Positions 52,606 to 63,090 of a DNA stretch of 64,000 nucleotides are shown in pieces; the stretch's first letter is position 1, and each line of letters starts with the position of its first letter. The notes beneath the pieces were generated by a model. The model saw nothing but the letters and a program-made list of their open reading frames with translations. It was not told the origin of the DNA and made no database searches. Both the position numbers and the translations under genes were made by a program. The DNA is from Locusta migratoria (lineage: Eukaryota; Arthropoda; Insecta; Orthoptera; Acrididae): contig CM048750.1 of the NCBI GenBank assembly GCA_026315105.1, positions 162,530,549-162,594,548 of the forward strand. The letters are read 5' to 3'.

Positions 52606-53507
52606 AATAACCAAGCGTAATATTAAAAATCAGCAACAAAAAGTCCAGACAGCGAACATTCATCCTCGGTATTAATATATTATAAACCGCGGCGTACGGA
52701 AATAGGATACATCGGGTCCAGTACCTCAAGCTCTATTCGACGCGGAAATAAGGATTGAGTTGTTTTGTAAAGCCATCAACGTAGTGACCGTTTGTATACA
52801 TACCAGAAGACTGCATATTGCTCTCATCCTACACTACAAGGTCAACATATAAACTTTACCCACTTCCTGCAGTCTAGCTAAATTGAACAGACCTTTTAGC
52901 TTTTGTACATAATGTGTGTTAAAATGTTGGAAAAGCACCAGTTGTTCAAGGACGGTTTCTGAGAAAGCCCGAGAAACCATGATTTTTGCATATAAAAACT
53001 ACGAACTGCAGGGATGATCACTTCCGTAATTTCTAATTACTGTAAACCGTTGACTTTTTTCCATGAAATATCAGTATTTTCGAACTACTTTTTAGTTTTT
53101 TTAGTGGCTTCATTAGTTGCCGAGATCTATGCACAAAAATGGTTTTTGCCGTTTTTGCACAATGATCCTCAAATATCGTCCAATTTGAGACAGGAAATAG
53201 CTCAAATTCTAACTGTAAATGATTCAAGTGATTATCTGGATTTAAGGATTTGAACGGGTGTTAAATAGTGGCATCGAGGATGGTGCGAGATTACTAAACT
53301 CAAAATCTAAATCCAATTACAACATAAAACATCCTTCTCATAATTGTGTGAACCGTACTTCGAAATCAGTCACAAAAATCAATATTTCTTGAATGGACCG
53401 TTTGTTTCGACTGGATGTGTTATTGATATTAGTGAAATGGTGTTTCCTTGGTATCTCATGGTAGAGGTGTCACCGCTAGAAATGTCTGAAAAGCTTTCAT
53501 CTACATC
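52606..53507. other. AT-rich, nothing assigned
   Basis: A 79-codon ORF (53014-53253) without a known motif. No repeat is recognised. Confidence 0.35.
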
Positions 53508-55700
53508 TACGTAAATACTTTGCAAGTCACATTTAAGTGCATGGCAGAGGGTTCATCAAACCGTTTCTGTGATATTTCTCTATAGTTCCATTCGGTAATA
53601 GCCAGCTGGAAAAAGTAACACCTAAATCTTTCCGTTTTCGATCTGATTTCTGTTATTTTATTATGATGATCATGTCTCCCTATCTAGATGGGTGGTAACA
53701 ACATATTTTCGCATTCGGGATAGAACGTTGGTGACACAAATTTCGCATATAGATCTCGTTGCAAAGAATAACACCTTGCTTTTAATGATTTCCACCCAAA
53801 CTCGTGCATCATTTCCGTGACACTATTTTCCCTAAATCGCGATAATACAAAACGAGCTGCCCTTCTCTAAGCTTTCTCTAAATTGGCTGTCAGTCCCACG
53901 TGGTGAGGAGCTCACAATGTGCAACAATATTACAAAACGTACGCACAAGAGTGGTGTAGGCAGTTTCTTTGGCAAAATTGTTGCCTCTTCCAAGTGTTCT
54001 GCCAATGAAACGTAACATTTGGTTCACCTTCCCCACAAAATTTCGTGTGTTCTCTCCAGTCTAAGTTGTTCGTAACTGTAACTCGTAGGTATTTGGTAGC
54101 ATTTACGACCTTAAAAATGTGAATGTTTTATCATGTAATTGAAGTTCAGCGGATTTCTTTTAGTAGTCATGTGTATTACTTCACTTTTCATCATTTAGTG
54201 TTAATTGCCATTTTTCGCACCACTTAGAAATTTTGTCTCAATCGCTTTGCATTTGCTTTTGATCCTCTATTGACTTCACTAACCGATAAACTACAGCATC
54301 ATCCGCGAACAGTCAAGTGAGCTATTCAGATTGTCACCTAAATCGTTTATAAACACAAGGAAGAGTAGGGGACCTATAATGCTTCCCTGGGGAACGCCAG
54401 ATATCACTTCTGTTTTACTCGATGATTTACCGTCAGTTACTACAAACTGTGTCCTTTCTGTTAGGAAATCGTGAATCCAATCGCACAATTGGGGCGATAT
54501 GGCATAAGCACGCCATTTCATTAGAAGCCGCTTGTGAGGTACAGTGTCAAAAGCCTTCCGAAAATCCAGAAATATGGAAACGATTTGAGATCCTTTGTCG
54601 ACGGCACTTACGAATAAACGGCAAGCTCTGTTTCGCAAGAGAGATACTTTCTGAATCCGTGTTGACTATTGGTTAATATGGCGTTCTCTTCGAGGTAGTA
54701 CATAATGTTCGAACAAAGTATATGTTCCAAGATCCTACTGCAAATCAATGTCATTGAGATTGGCCTGTAATTTTGCGGATCAATCCTATTTCCTTTCTTG
54801 AATATTGGAGTGAATTGTCCACTTTCCAGTCTCTGCGTACGGATCTTTCGCTGTGTGGTTGGTTGTATATGATAGCAAAGTATGGAGTTATTGCATCAAC
54901 ATACTCTGAGAGGAATATAATTGGTATAAAAACTGGCCCGGAAGATTTATATTTGTTTAGTGACATAAGTTGTTTTACAACTCCAGGGACATCTAAATTT
55001 CGCATGATGGCAACTGTTCTTGGTTTGAATTCTGGAGTGTTCATTCACTTCGTCTTCTTTGGTGAAAGAATTTCGGAAAGCTGTGTTTAGCAATTCTGCT
55101 TTATCAGTACTGTCATCGGTAGTATTGCCATTGCTATAGTTTAGTGAAAGTACTGTTTGTGTTTTGCCGCTAGTGTACTTCACATATGACCAAAATTTCT
55201 TTGGATTTTCTGACAGATTACGAGACAGGATTTCGTTGTGGAAACTATTATAAGCTTCTCGCATTGAAGTCCGCGCTAGGTTACAAGTTTCTCTAAAAGA
55301 TTGCCAGTCTTGGGTATTCTTTGTCTTTTTTTAATTTTGCATGCGTTTTTCTTTGGTTCTGCAACAGTGATCTGACCTGTTTTGTGTACCACGAGGGGTC
55401 AGCCCCCTCTTTTATTAATTTATTTGGTATAAATCTCTCGACTGCTTCTGATATTGTCTTTTAAAGTAAGCCACAACTGATCTGCACTCGCATTTTTAAT
55501 TTTGAAAGACAGGAGACTATCACTCAGGAAAGCGTGAAGCGAATTTTAATCTGCTCTATTTATATTTGGTGCGTTTGGGAATTTCGGTATACAGTCTTCC
55601 TACTATATGTTCGCTAATCCCTGTGTCTGTTTTGATGCTCTTTACTAGAATGGTTTACGGTCGCAATGCTCACTAAATGAGCGAATAAATTTTCGAAAAT
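53508..55700 (-). mobile_element. LINE, 2.2 kb, minus strand, 5'-truncated
   Basis: The 3' end is at left (the complement of GTAGATGTAGATG, then AAGTGACTTGCAAAG-type sequence), the coding part 53600-55560. It is the longest LINE copy here and covers the linker, full RT palm and C-terminal domain; the endonuclease is missing or unreadable beyond about 55600. The family matches 27336-28275 and 35418-36667. No target duplication was established. Confidence 0.85.
53600..55560 (-). pseudogene. LINE reverse transcriptase, broken
   Basis: From the 5' side: ADQLWLTLKDNI (about 55450), MREAYNSFHNEILSRNLSEN and PKKFWSYVKYTSGKTQ (linker before RT, 54947-55264), SNGNTTDDSTDKAELLNTAF, NLDVPGVVKQLMSLNKYKSS, then RT: SIFLDFRKAFDTVPHKRLL, CDWIHDFLTERTQFVV, EVISGVPQGSIIGPLLFLVF (54291-54638), and FADDAV just after. 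The C-terminal region is split by frameshifts towards 53700. The palm motifs needed for catalysis are readable, but stops and shifts between segments make it inactive. Confidence 0.88.
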
Positions 55701-56385
55701 GGTTTAATTATTGAAGTAAAATAGTGAAGGATTAATTACATAGTTGGGCTGACACAGAAATCACACTACGTTAAGCTAGGCCAAGGACCAAACCAAATGA
55801 CACCACACAAACATGCTCTGAAAATGAAATAATCTGTAAAACTGCATAGCTTTTACAACTATTACGTGTTAGAAAGCAGCAGTCAGCAGTAAAACTATTT
55901 CGGCGTTGCTATTAAAATGCGTCACACCGGAGTGCCTATTGTTTTTTTATACACAATAAAAACAGTAAGCAATTCTTACTCATTAAGTCAGCAGTTTAAG
56001 TATCATAGTCTGGTAATTACTTAATCAAAATTACGTTCTCGTTTCCGGTCTACGTAACTGTAAAATTAGCAGTTATGTAATTATACAAATTCTTGCAAAT
56101 TGAACTGGTGACTGGACCCATTAATGAACACTGTTATCTGATGAAATTTACTGCTCTCATCAATTACATGCATGCAATTACTGACTGAAAAATTTATCAT
56201 CTGTATTGTTTTAACTGCAATTATGTTGGTTTCTATAGACTGAATGATTTATTCTACCCTTGAACATACAGTGAAAACTAAATCAGTTTGAATCAAAGTT
56301 ACTTTACGATCAATACTAGGCAGTTCAATACTGCAACACTGAAAGTTCACCGATTTACACTACGTTAAATTTGCTGTCACTTTTT
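55701..56385. other. AT-rich, nothing assigned
   Basis: No ORF or repeat of note is seen. Confidence 0.4.
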
Positions 56386-56569
56386 GTTCAAATGTGTTCA
56401 GATGTTTGTTATGCTTAAGGGACTTAACTGCGGGGTCATCAGTCCCTAAACTTACAAACTACTTATGAACTAACTTGTACTAAAGACGACACAAACATCC
56501 ATGCCGGAGGGGTGATTCGACCCCCCGACCGTAGCGGCAGTGCAGACTGTGACTGGCGCGCCGGCCGCC
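56386..56569 (-). mobile_element. SINE-A copy
   Basis: TSD GTCACTTTTT lies at 56376-56385 and 56570-56579. The B box is changed (GATTCGACCCCCC antisense) and the head slightly shortened. Confidence 0.9.
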
Positions 56570-56954
56570 GTCACTTTTTATGATTATATTTTCGTTCCTG
56601 ACTAGTAAATAAGCACTTCTCACTATTACTTTTAATATTCTGTGATTTCACCTCGGAAGAATAATGAGGAAGATAGGAACCTGCCTGTTACATGTTTTAG
56701 GTGAAATATTGTTTTCATTGCCTGAGGTTCACTACCGACAAAAACAGTTCTAATACGCTGGCTAGCCGTACATGCTAATAGAAGAGTAATCAGCTTTATC
56801 TTAGTTTAGCGATGCGGCGTGCGTCGTAGTTGGTAATTATTGGCACTCAGTAATTGGCACAACAGGCTCTTCTCGCTGGCAGAATATTTTCCATAAACTT
56901 TGGACTCACAATAGTCTTCTACTGACGTGCCTTTTCTTGATTGCTTATACAGTG
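56570..56954. other. Spacer, nothing assigned
   Basis: No gene is recognised. Confidence 0.4.
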
Positions 56955-57330
56955 CCCAAAACCATTTAATGGACTTACTTATTTCCTGTATCTCCTAAGT
57001 GGAGCATCAATTAACGTCCGCCACCGGACTCTGTTCTGCGCCAGTGTCTTGATCTCATTCCAGGTCTTCCCTCCATTCTGGGTCCCTACTACACACTTCC
57101 TCCATGTATTCCTTTGTCTGCATCTTCTCTTGCTACCTTGTGGGTTCCGTTTTAGGGCTTGTCTTGTCACGTTGTCTTGATCAAGCCTTGATGTATGCCC
57201 AATCCACTTCTAATTTCTACGGCGTATCTCAATATCAATGGGTGTTAGATGGGATCTTGTCCATAGTTCTACTTTGGGGATTATTTGTGACCACCATATC
57301 CTCAAGATATTTTACAAACTTCTGTTCTTT
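56955..57330 (-). pseudogene. LINE C-terminal fragment (second type)
   Basis: The minus frame reads KWIGHT, RLDQDNVTRQALKRNPQGSK, RQRNTWRKCVVGTQ, KTWNEIKTLAQNRVRWRTLI, DAPLRRYRK. WIGHTxR, ALxxNPQG, GRPRxTWRR-type and A-QNR-x-WR-xLI-DAL are the C-terminal signature of a widespread insect non-LTR type distinct from 42120 and 50586. One stop lies after IRRRN. RT is absent. Confidence 0.78.
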
Positions 57331-57354
57331 TAATTACGCCTTATTAATAAAATT

Positions 57355-57553
57355 AGCCCCGGCGGAGCGCAGAGCGCATTGAGGCGCTATGCTACGATGC
57401 GCGAGGTCGTGTTCCGTCGGGGTCGAATCCCCCCTCGGGCATGGATGCTTGTACCGTCTGTAGTATAAGGTAGTTCATAAGTAGTTTGTAAGTTTAGGGA
57501 CTGATGACCGCGCAGTTAAGTCCCTCAAGCTCTACAAACATTTAAACATTTTG
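57355..57553 (+). mobile_element. SINE-A variant with a different head
   Basis: Perfect 9 bp TSDs AATAAAATT lie at 57346-57354 and 57554-57562. Head GCGCTATGCTACGATGCGCG is as in the copy at 8760-8947; body and tail are those of SINE-A (CCTCGGGCATGGATGCTTG, GACTGATGACCGCGCAG). Confidence 0.92.
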
Positions 57554-57661
57554 AATAAAATTCCTGTTGTCCTGTGCCGACCACATAACAATTTCATACC
57601 GGCACATACTACTACGACTGCCGTGGTAGCGAACTTCTCAACACGAGTACTCGACCTCTTG

Positions 57662-57858
57662 AATGTTTAATGTTTGTATAGCTTATGGGACATAACTACG
57701 GGATCATGAGTCCCTAAACTTACAAACTACTTATGAACCAGCTAATAATAGGGACGGTACAAATATCCATGCCCGAGGGGGGATTCGAACCCCCGACCGT
57801 AGTGGCCGTGCAGACCGTGATTGGAGCGCCTCAGTCCACTCGGCCACCGCGGCCGGCC
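57662..57858 (-). mobile_element. SINE-A copy
   Basis: TSDs CGACCTCTTG (57652-57661) and CGACCTTTTG (57859-57868) differ by one base. It is full length in antisense. Confidence 0.92.
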
Positions 57859-58057
57859 CGACCTTTTGACTGCTTGACTACCCGATTATCACTACTGCGC
57901 CTCTGCGATCCAGCGGCGAAAGCCCTTAGCCAAAGATCGTGTTCCTCAGTGGCGGCTGGTGCTTCAGGTGCTTCCGGTGTCGCATCTGCAGTATTTCCGA
58001 ACCGGAGCCGAAACTTGATAGTGGCGCCTCCTCCTAACCTTAGGCATAACATCGTTT
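57859..58057 (-). other. Non-repeat stretch between SINE and transposon, open on minus strand
   Basis: A GC-richer stretch of about 200 bp, open on the minus strand for about 65 codons (LRLGGGATIKFRLRFG, then EAPEAPAATEEHDLWLRAF). No family is recognised. It could be a decayed exon cut by flanking insertions, or chance. Confidence 0.25.
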
Positions 58058-58059
58058 TA

Positions 58060-59609
58060 CAGGGTGTTCAGAAAAGGACTCCCTGATTTCAAAATTAAAT
58101 TAAATATCTCGAAAACAAAGATCGATAGAGGAATGCAGTAAACGGTATGTTTATTGTGAAAGCCGTAAGAAGTTTATACAGCAGTTTGAAATAATAGTTA
58201 CAAAAGCTGCTAACAGATGGCGCTGTAATCGCCATACGTAATTCCTAGTATAAATAGTGATCCTAAGCCCAGAGCGATCAGTTCCACTATTGAAACGTGA
58301 AAGGGGGTTAGCGTACCGAAGAAAGAGATTAAAACCATGTACTCCATTGAACAACGCCTTTTTCTGGTGCTAGAGTAGCACAGGTTACAAGAGAGTCCTA
58401 CGGCAACAAGTCGAAGTTTTCAAGCACGATTTAATGTTCCAAATGGACCCGATGGTCTTCGCAAAATTTCAACGGACAGGCAGCGTAGCTGATGATCTAG
58501 TGGGGCATGTTGGCCGCAAGCAAACCGCAGTTACGCCTGAAAATATTGCCAAATATTGCCAATGTCATCCGTCCATAGAATTGCATCTGAGACTGGTTTG
58601 AAGCGTTCCAGCACGCAAAAAATACTGAGAAGGAGCCTACACATGTTTCCATTCATAATTCAAACGCACCCGTACGAGCTGTGCAACAAAGGGTTACCTT
58701 TGCTAATCAGATGCTCACCTTGATTGATAGTGAATGATTTGATGTTGGCTGCATCTGGTTTACAGATGAAGCACACTTCCACCTGAATGGATACCTGAAT
58801 AAGCATAACTGGCGATTTTGAGGTTCCGAAAAGCCATATAGGTGTAAAGCGAAACCCATGTATTCTCCTAAAGTTACTGTGTGGGCTGCAGCATGCAGCA
58901 GAGGCATTATTGGTCCTTTTTTCATTCGAGAAACGGTCACTGGTGCACGTTACGTTGCAATGTTGGAACAATTTGTCGCAACACAGCAAGCGTTAGAGGA
59001 TCGACCAGGTACTGAATGGTTTATGCAAGATGGAGCCCGACCACTTTCGGACCGAACGAGTGTTTCACTTTCTTGAGGAATACTTAGGAAATCGAGTCAT
59101 TGCTTTGGAATATCCCCAAATACATACATACTGGTGTAGACATGGATTGGCCTCCATATGCGCCAGATTTGACTCCCTGTGACTTTGTTTTGTGGGGCAC
59201 AGTGAAAGACATGGTCTACCCGAAGCAACCCGCCACGCTGGACGAGCTTGAATCGGCGATCTCTGTGGCATGTGAATCCATTTCGGTTGAGACAGTACGA
59301 AATGAGATGGCGAATTTCATTCTTCGTTTGCGCCACCTCTGTAGTGCCAATGGTGAACATTTTGAAAACATTGTGATATGATTGTTTGCAAAGAGTGTTT
59401 CAATACGATTATTTCACTTACGTATGCTGAAATGAGCTGTACAGCGTACAGCGCCATCTGTTAGCAGCTTTTGTTACTATTATTTCTAGCTGCTGTATAA
59501 ACTTCTTACAGCTTTCACAATAAACATACCGTTTACTGCATTCCACTATCAATCTTTGTTTTCGAGATATTTAATTTTGAAATCAGGGAGTCCTTTTCTG
59601 GACACCCTG
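58060..59609 (+). mobile_element. Complete Tc1/mariner element (1,550 bp), decayed
   Basis: TIRs of about 165 bp: CAGGGTGTTCAGAAAAGGAC at left, inverse of CAGGGTGTCCAGAAAAGGAC at right. TA lies at 58058-58059 and 59610-59611. Both ends are complete, so the element is full length; the transposase has several stops. It is independent of the other mariner families here. Confidence 0.93.
58338..59381 (+). pseudogene. Tc1/mariner transposase, broken
   Basis: The start is MYSIEQRLFLVLE followed by a stop, then FQARFNVPN-type HTH remnants, ETGLKRSSTQKILRRSLHMF, FANQMLTLIDSE, FTDEAHFHLNGYLNKHNWRF (first catalytic Asp in TDEAHFH), SPKVTVWAAACSRGIIGPFF, ARYVAMLEQFVATQQ, WFMQDGARP (second Asp), then a frameshift and WPPYAPDLTPCDFVLWGTVK (third Asp), ending RLRHLCSANGEHFENIVI. 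All three catalytic acids are still encoded, but at least four stops or frame changes separate them. Confidence 0.9.
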
Positions 59610-59934
59610 TATTTCTCTTTATTAATTTAGCATGAGTTTGGCACTAAAGTATGTTGCTGAAAGTCCTCTAAATGTAACTATGATATATTTCAGAGCTAAA
59701 ATTCCTGAAGATGGTCTAAAAAAAAAGAGAAAAAAAACGACCGAAACTAGTCGAAAAAGAAAATAGATTTTTGCACCAAAATTGAAATAAGAGTTTAATG
59801 CCCAAAATGTGAAACAAAAATGTTTCCAAAAATATGTGACATTTATCATTGCATTAATGAGAATGAAAATAAAAAACTGTATTTATACACATTGTAGGAT
59901 ACTTTGGGTAGTCGTTTTATTTTGTCGACGTTGT
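59610..59934. other. AT-rich spacer
   Basis: A-rich run at 59718-59740; no gene is recognised. Confidence 0.4.
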
Positions 59935-60160
59935 ATGGAGATGGACAGGAGGAAGGGGCGGTTACTGAGGCGCAGCGTGTCGTCTGTAGGGGGGGGGGAC
60001 AGACGTAAGGCGGCGGCGCGGTGGTGTGTGGGGCGGCAGGTGTCCGCGCTCCCACGCGACGCCCCGTGGCGACGCCAAAATACACCGGCCCGCCTGCAGG
60101 CACCGCCGCCGTCGCCCGTCCGCACGGCACCTGAGCCCCCCCCCCTTTCCCTACATCCTA
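59935..60160. other. GC/CpG-rich island
   Basis: GGCGGCGGCGCGGTGG and GACGCCCCGTGGCGACGCC, a nine-to-ten G run (59989-59998) and a ten C run (60137-60146). ORFs of 133 (plus), 94 and 80 (minus) codons overlap here and are low-complexity. A possible promoter or first exon, not decided. Confidence 0.4.
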
Positions 60161-60233
60161 CCTCCTCCTTATACAGAGCAATTAAATATAAAAGTGAAGC
60201 AAAGAATTAAAGTACTAGACGTTAGACCACCTC

Positions 60234-60495
60234 ATCACTAACGATTAAGGCGCCTCGGAATAGTTCAAGTACGATTCCCCTCCAATTCAGCTTCTGTGTT
60301 CCACAGATAATTGACACTACTGCCAAGGCTCTCCATACAGCGGAATATCACATCAGCAATGGACATATTGGGACATTCCTGTTAAGGTCATATAAATATC
60401 AATTATATGTGGAACACAGAAGTTGAATTAAAGTTTGTTGCGTGCAGGGGAGTCGTACTTAGACTATTTCGAGGCGCCTTAATCGTTAGTGAAAT
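60234..60495. repeat. Foldback element (262 bp)
   Basis: CACTAACGATTAAGGCGCCT at left pairs with its inverse ending at about 60491; CAACTTCTGTGTTCCACA pairs in the inner arms. The arms are about 85 bp with one insertion of about 20 bp in the right arm. No TSD was established. Confidence 0.8.
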
Positions 60496-60554
60496 AAATA
60501 GCAATTTGCGATCAGTTATGGCTTCACTGTACTAGGTTTAGATGGAACACCAAA

Positions 60555-60690
60555 GTGCGGCGAACGAAAATTTGTGCCCGGCTGGGATTGGAACCCGGGA
60601 TCTCCTGCTTACTAGGTAGACGCGTTGACCACGCCACCACCGAGGACACAGTAACTAGCCCGACTGTAGAGGACTCTTCCCTGCACGTCT
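60555..60690 (-). repeat. tRNA-derived SINE fragment
   Basis: In antisense: TCCTCGGTGGTGGCGTGG (A-box region), AAGCAGGAGATCCCGGGTTC and CAATCCCAGCCGGGCAC (B-box half and 3' end of the tRNA-like domain). It adjoins the next foldback element. Confidence 0.7.
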
Positions 60691-60704
60691 CCCGCCGTGG
60701 ATGA

Positions 60705-61132
60705 CAATATATGTCCTGGAAGCCTTGCACGAAGTCTTTCTTTGCGATGGTGTTCAAAAGCTCGTCATTTTTCGTTGGATGTCCGAAATATCGTCAAATC
60801 TCTTTCCTTTCGAAGCGAGTGTGAGTCGAGGGAATAAGAGGAAGTCTGGAGGATTCAGTTCCGGCGAGATGGTGTATGTTCAGGTTTCACAACAAAGCTG
60901 GCCACGCACAGCCAATATCGTCACACAGTTCCTGCCTGAAAAAGGGGATGGTGCAACTTGAACAGCCACCCTACTAAACGGATATTAAACCTCCAGCCAT
61001 TTTCCTGTTCCTTTGACTCAATCGCGCTTTCGCTTTGAGAGGACAGAGATTTGACGATATTCCTGACATTAAACGAAAAGTGACGTGGCTTTTGAACACC
61101 TTCGTGCAAAGTTTCCACGACATGTATCACAG
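60705..61132. repeat. Foldback element (about 428 bp)
   Basis: Arms of about 150 bp: GGTGTTCAAAAGC and ATATCGTCAAATCTC on the left, inverse on the right (GAGATTTGACGATAT, GCTTTTGAACACC). The central part is about 120 bp. Minus and plus ORFs over it mirror each other. Confidence 0.8.
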
Positions 61133-61306
61133 AGCTCAGCGGTGCATAGTTGTGGGATGTCTCTTATGGACGGTAAGGCAACTATATTTGATATTTCATC
61201 AAATTACTATTCACCATACTTTTTCAGAGGTTGTGTATTAAACAAAATCTAATTTTATTACAAACACACACGTTATTCGACATGTAAACGTCACCGATGT
61301 TCAGAT
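61133..61306. other. AT-rich spacer
   Basis: Nothing is recognised. Confidence 0.4.
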
Positions 61307-62187
61307 TTAGTATATGACATGATCGATATACTTACTTAGCTTCTGTGGAAATGGTGTTGCACAGACAGAAAGCGAAATTTTGCATGAGCCGCTGAAGTGT
61401 CGAAACATCGATGTTGTCGATGATCTGAATGGTTTGTTCTCACCCGCAGAATATAGGAGTAGGAAGCCAATTGAAGTGTACTCTGGGTACTCTATAGCCA
61501 GAATGCGGTCGCCAAAGTGTTCCACCTGGCTATCAAACACTCTCCTGCTTCTGTGGGGTGAACCTCCTTCTTGCGAGAAGATCGTTTCGAAGTCAGGGTC
61601 ATTTTGTATTATGGGGATGAAATCACCCTCCAACACCTTAACATACCGTTTGGTGGTCACTGTACCATCAAACAATACCGCACCGATTATTACGTGACTG
61701 GACGTAAGTGCTGTGGAGAACAGTGTTGGCGAAACAGAACCGCTGTTCGGTGGCACTGGGGCTTAGTGGCTGACGGGTTTGAATTTTTTGTGGGACGAGA
61801 TTCAGATCTTAAACGCCAATTTTTCGCAGTGTCTCCCGGTTGATTCCCGCGTGTTGTGCAGCTGAACGTTTCGTTTTTCTGGGTCTGGTTCGAAACAGAG
61901 CGCGTATCTTGTCGATGTCTCTGAAATTTTCGAAACAAATTCTTGGAATTACTTCGAGCCGCAGGTGGGCTGGTCCTTCCCGCATAGTAGGCCTTCACAA
62001 GCGCTACACGCTTAGACACGCTGTACCGTGACGTTTTCGTGTACAAATGGCTAACAACAAGGCGCAAGCACATGCTCGTACTGACTCTCATCATACCCTG
62101 CGACCAACCATGCAGTTTTAAAGCCCTAACGCAAACCTTTAAGAATTCTTTGAATTTTATTTCAATATTTAGCTCAATAACTGTCAA
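61307..62187 (-). pseudogene. Mariner-like transposase, decayed (fourth family)
   Basis: The minus strand reads, from 62100: SVSKRVALVKAYYAGRTSPP, FRKFQRHRQDTR (HTH region), then 61307-61756: SHVIIGAVLFDGTVTTKRYV, KVLEGDFIPIIQNDPDFETI, FSQEGGSPHRSRRVFDSQVE, HFGDRILAIEYPEYT. The second catalytic motif, normally QQDGAPPH, reads SQEGGSPH, so the aspartate appears lost. The first catalytic block falls in the frameshifted middle and the third is missing. The C-terminal part is scrambled. No TIRs were found, so element boundaries are unknown. Confidence 0.75.
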
Positions 62188-62785
62188 CTTCTATGCAGCG
62201 TAGTACCTTTTAGGCAGGCAACCAGTGTTACAGACCCCTCGATCTGGGAGCAGTCCCGCTGCGCCTTACGATTAGGCTGCTCCGTACAACCCGTGTTGCC
62301 AGACAGAAGACATTTACCTCCGAAAAGCGGTCTTTACGATTCACTTGATGAACAACCTACAAGTGTATAGAATATTAACGCAATTATGTGACTCGGTTGA
62401 ACGTTTTGTAGCAAACAAAGTATTTCTGATGTACCCCATGGAAGAGTTATTGGACAACTACTTTTCACAATAAATATATAAATACGTGATCAGGAAAACT
62501 GAAATATCGATTGTTAATATTCAGTATGCAAAGAGGTCAATTAAACGTATATATCTTGAAACGTATTTTATTATACATGTGCAAAAAAAGGAAAATCATG
62601 CGTATATAGCCGTTAAGAGTGGTAAAACGAAGTAGATGTTTTCACATCTCTAGTTGTGACGTTATCTTTCCCAACCACGCATTAAAGTCACCAATAATCA
62701 TCATACGGGATTATCGAAAACGAAGTGCTGCCAATTTCTGGCGCAGTGGTAAGTGACTGGACAATGGTTCAAAACCACATACATC
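62188..62785. other. Unassigned
   Basis: No gene. Around 62215-62320, GGCAGGCAACCAGTGTTACA and its partial inverse TAC(A/G)ACCCGTGTTGCC suggest an old inverted repeat. Confidence 0.35.
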
Positions 62786-63045
62786 CACCCTGACAGGTTT
62801 TCCGCGATTTCCCTAAATCACTACAGGAAAGTGGCGCGACGGTTCCTTTGAAAGTGCAAGATCTATTTCCTTTCGCAACGTTAGCCAAAACTATGAGCGT
62901 GAGCTTCGCCTCTAATGACCACGTTTTCTTCTCCAACGTTTGGACTGGGTACCGATCAGGTTCTGTGGTGGTGAACAATATTTCGTGAAATTTGATGGAT
63001 CGTAGGTATGTTGTGAGGGAATTCCTCCAGACCATCAAGTTTTGT
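62786..63045 (+). repeat. SINE body fragment and adjoining dispersed repeat
   Basis: GACAGGTTTTCCGCGATTTC, GGCGCGACGGTTCC and AGTGCAAGATCTATTTCC match the body at 7650 and 46835; 62940-63040 matches the inverse of 30520-30600. Boundaries are not clear. Confidence 0.6.
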
Positions 63046-63090
63046 TCCAATGGGCCTTCATTTCAAAGAAAATCGAAATCAAATTCGCAG

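Noticed and set aside
58707..58989. Minus-strand ORFs of 77-109 codons
   Set aside because: Antisense shadows of the Tc1/mariner transposase.
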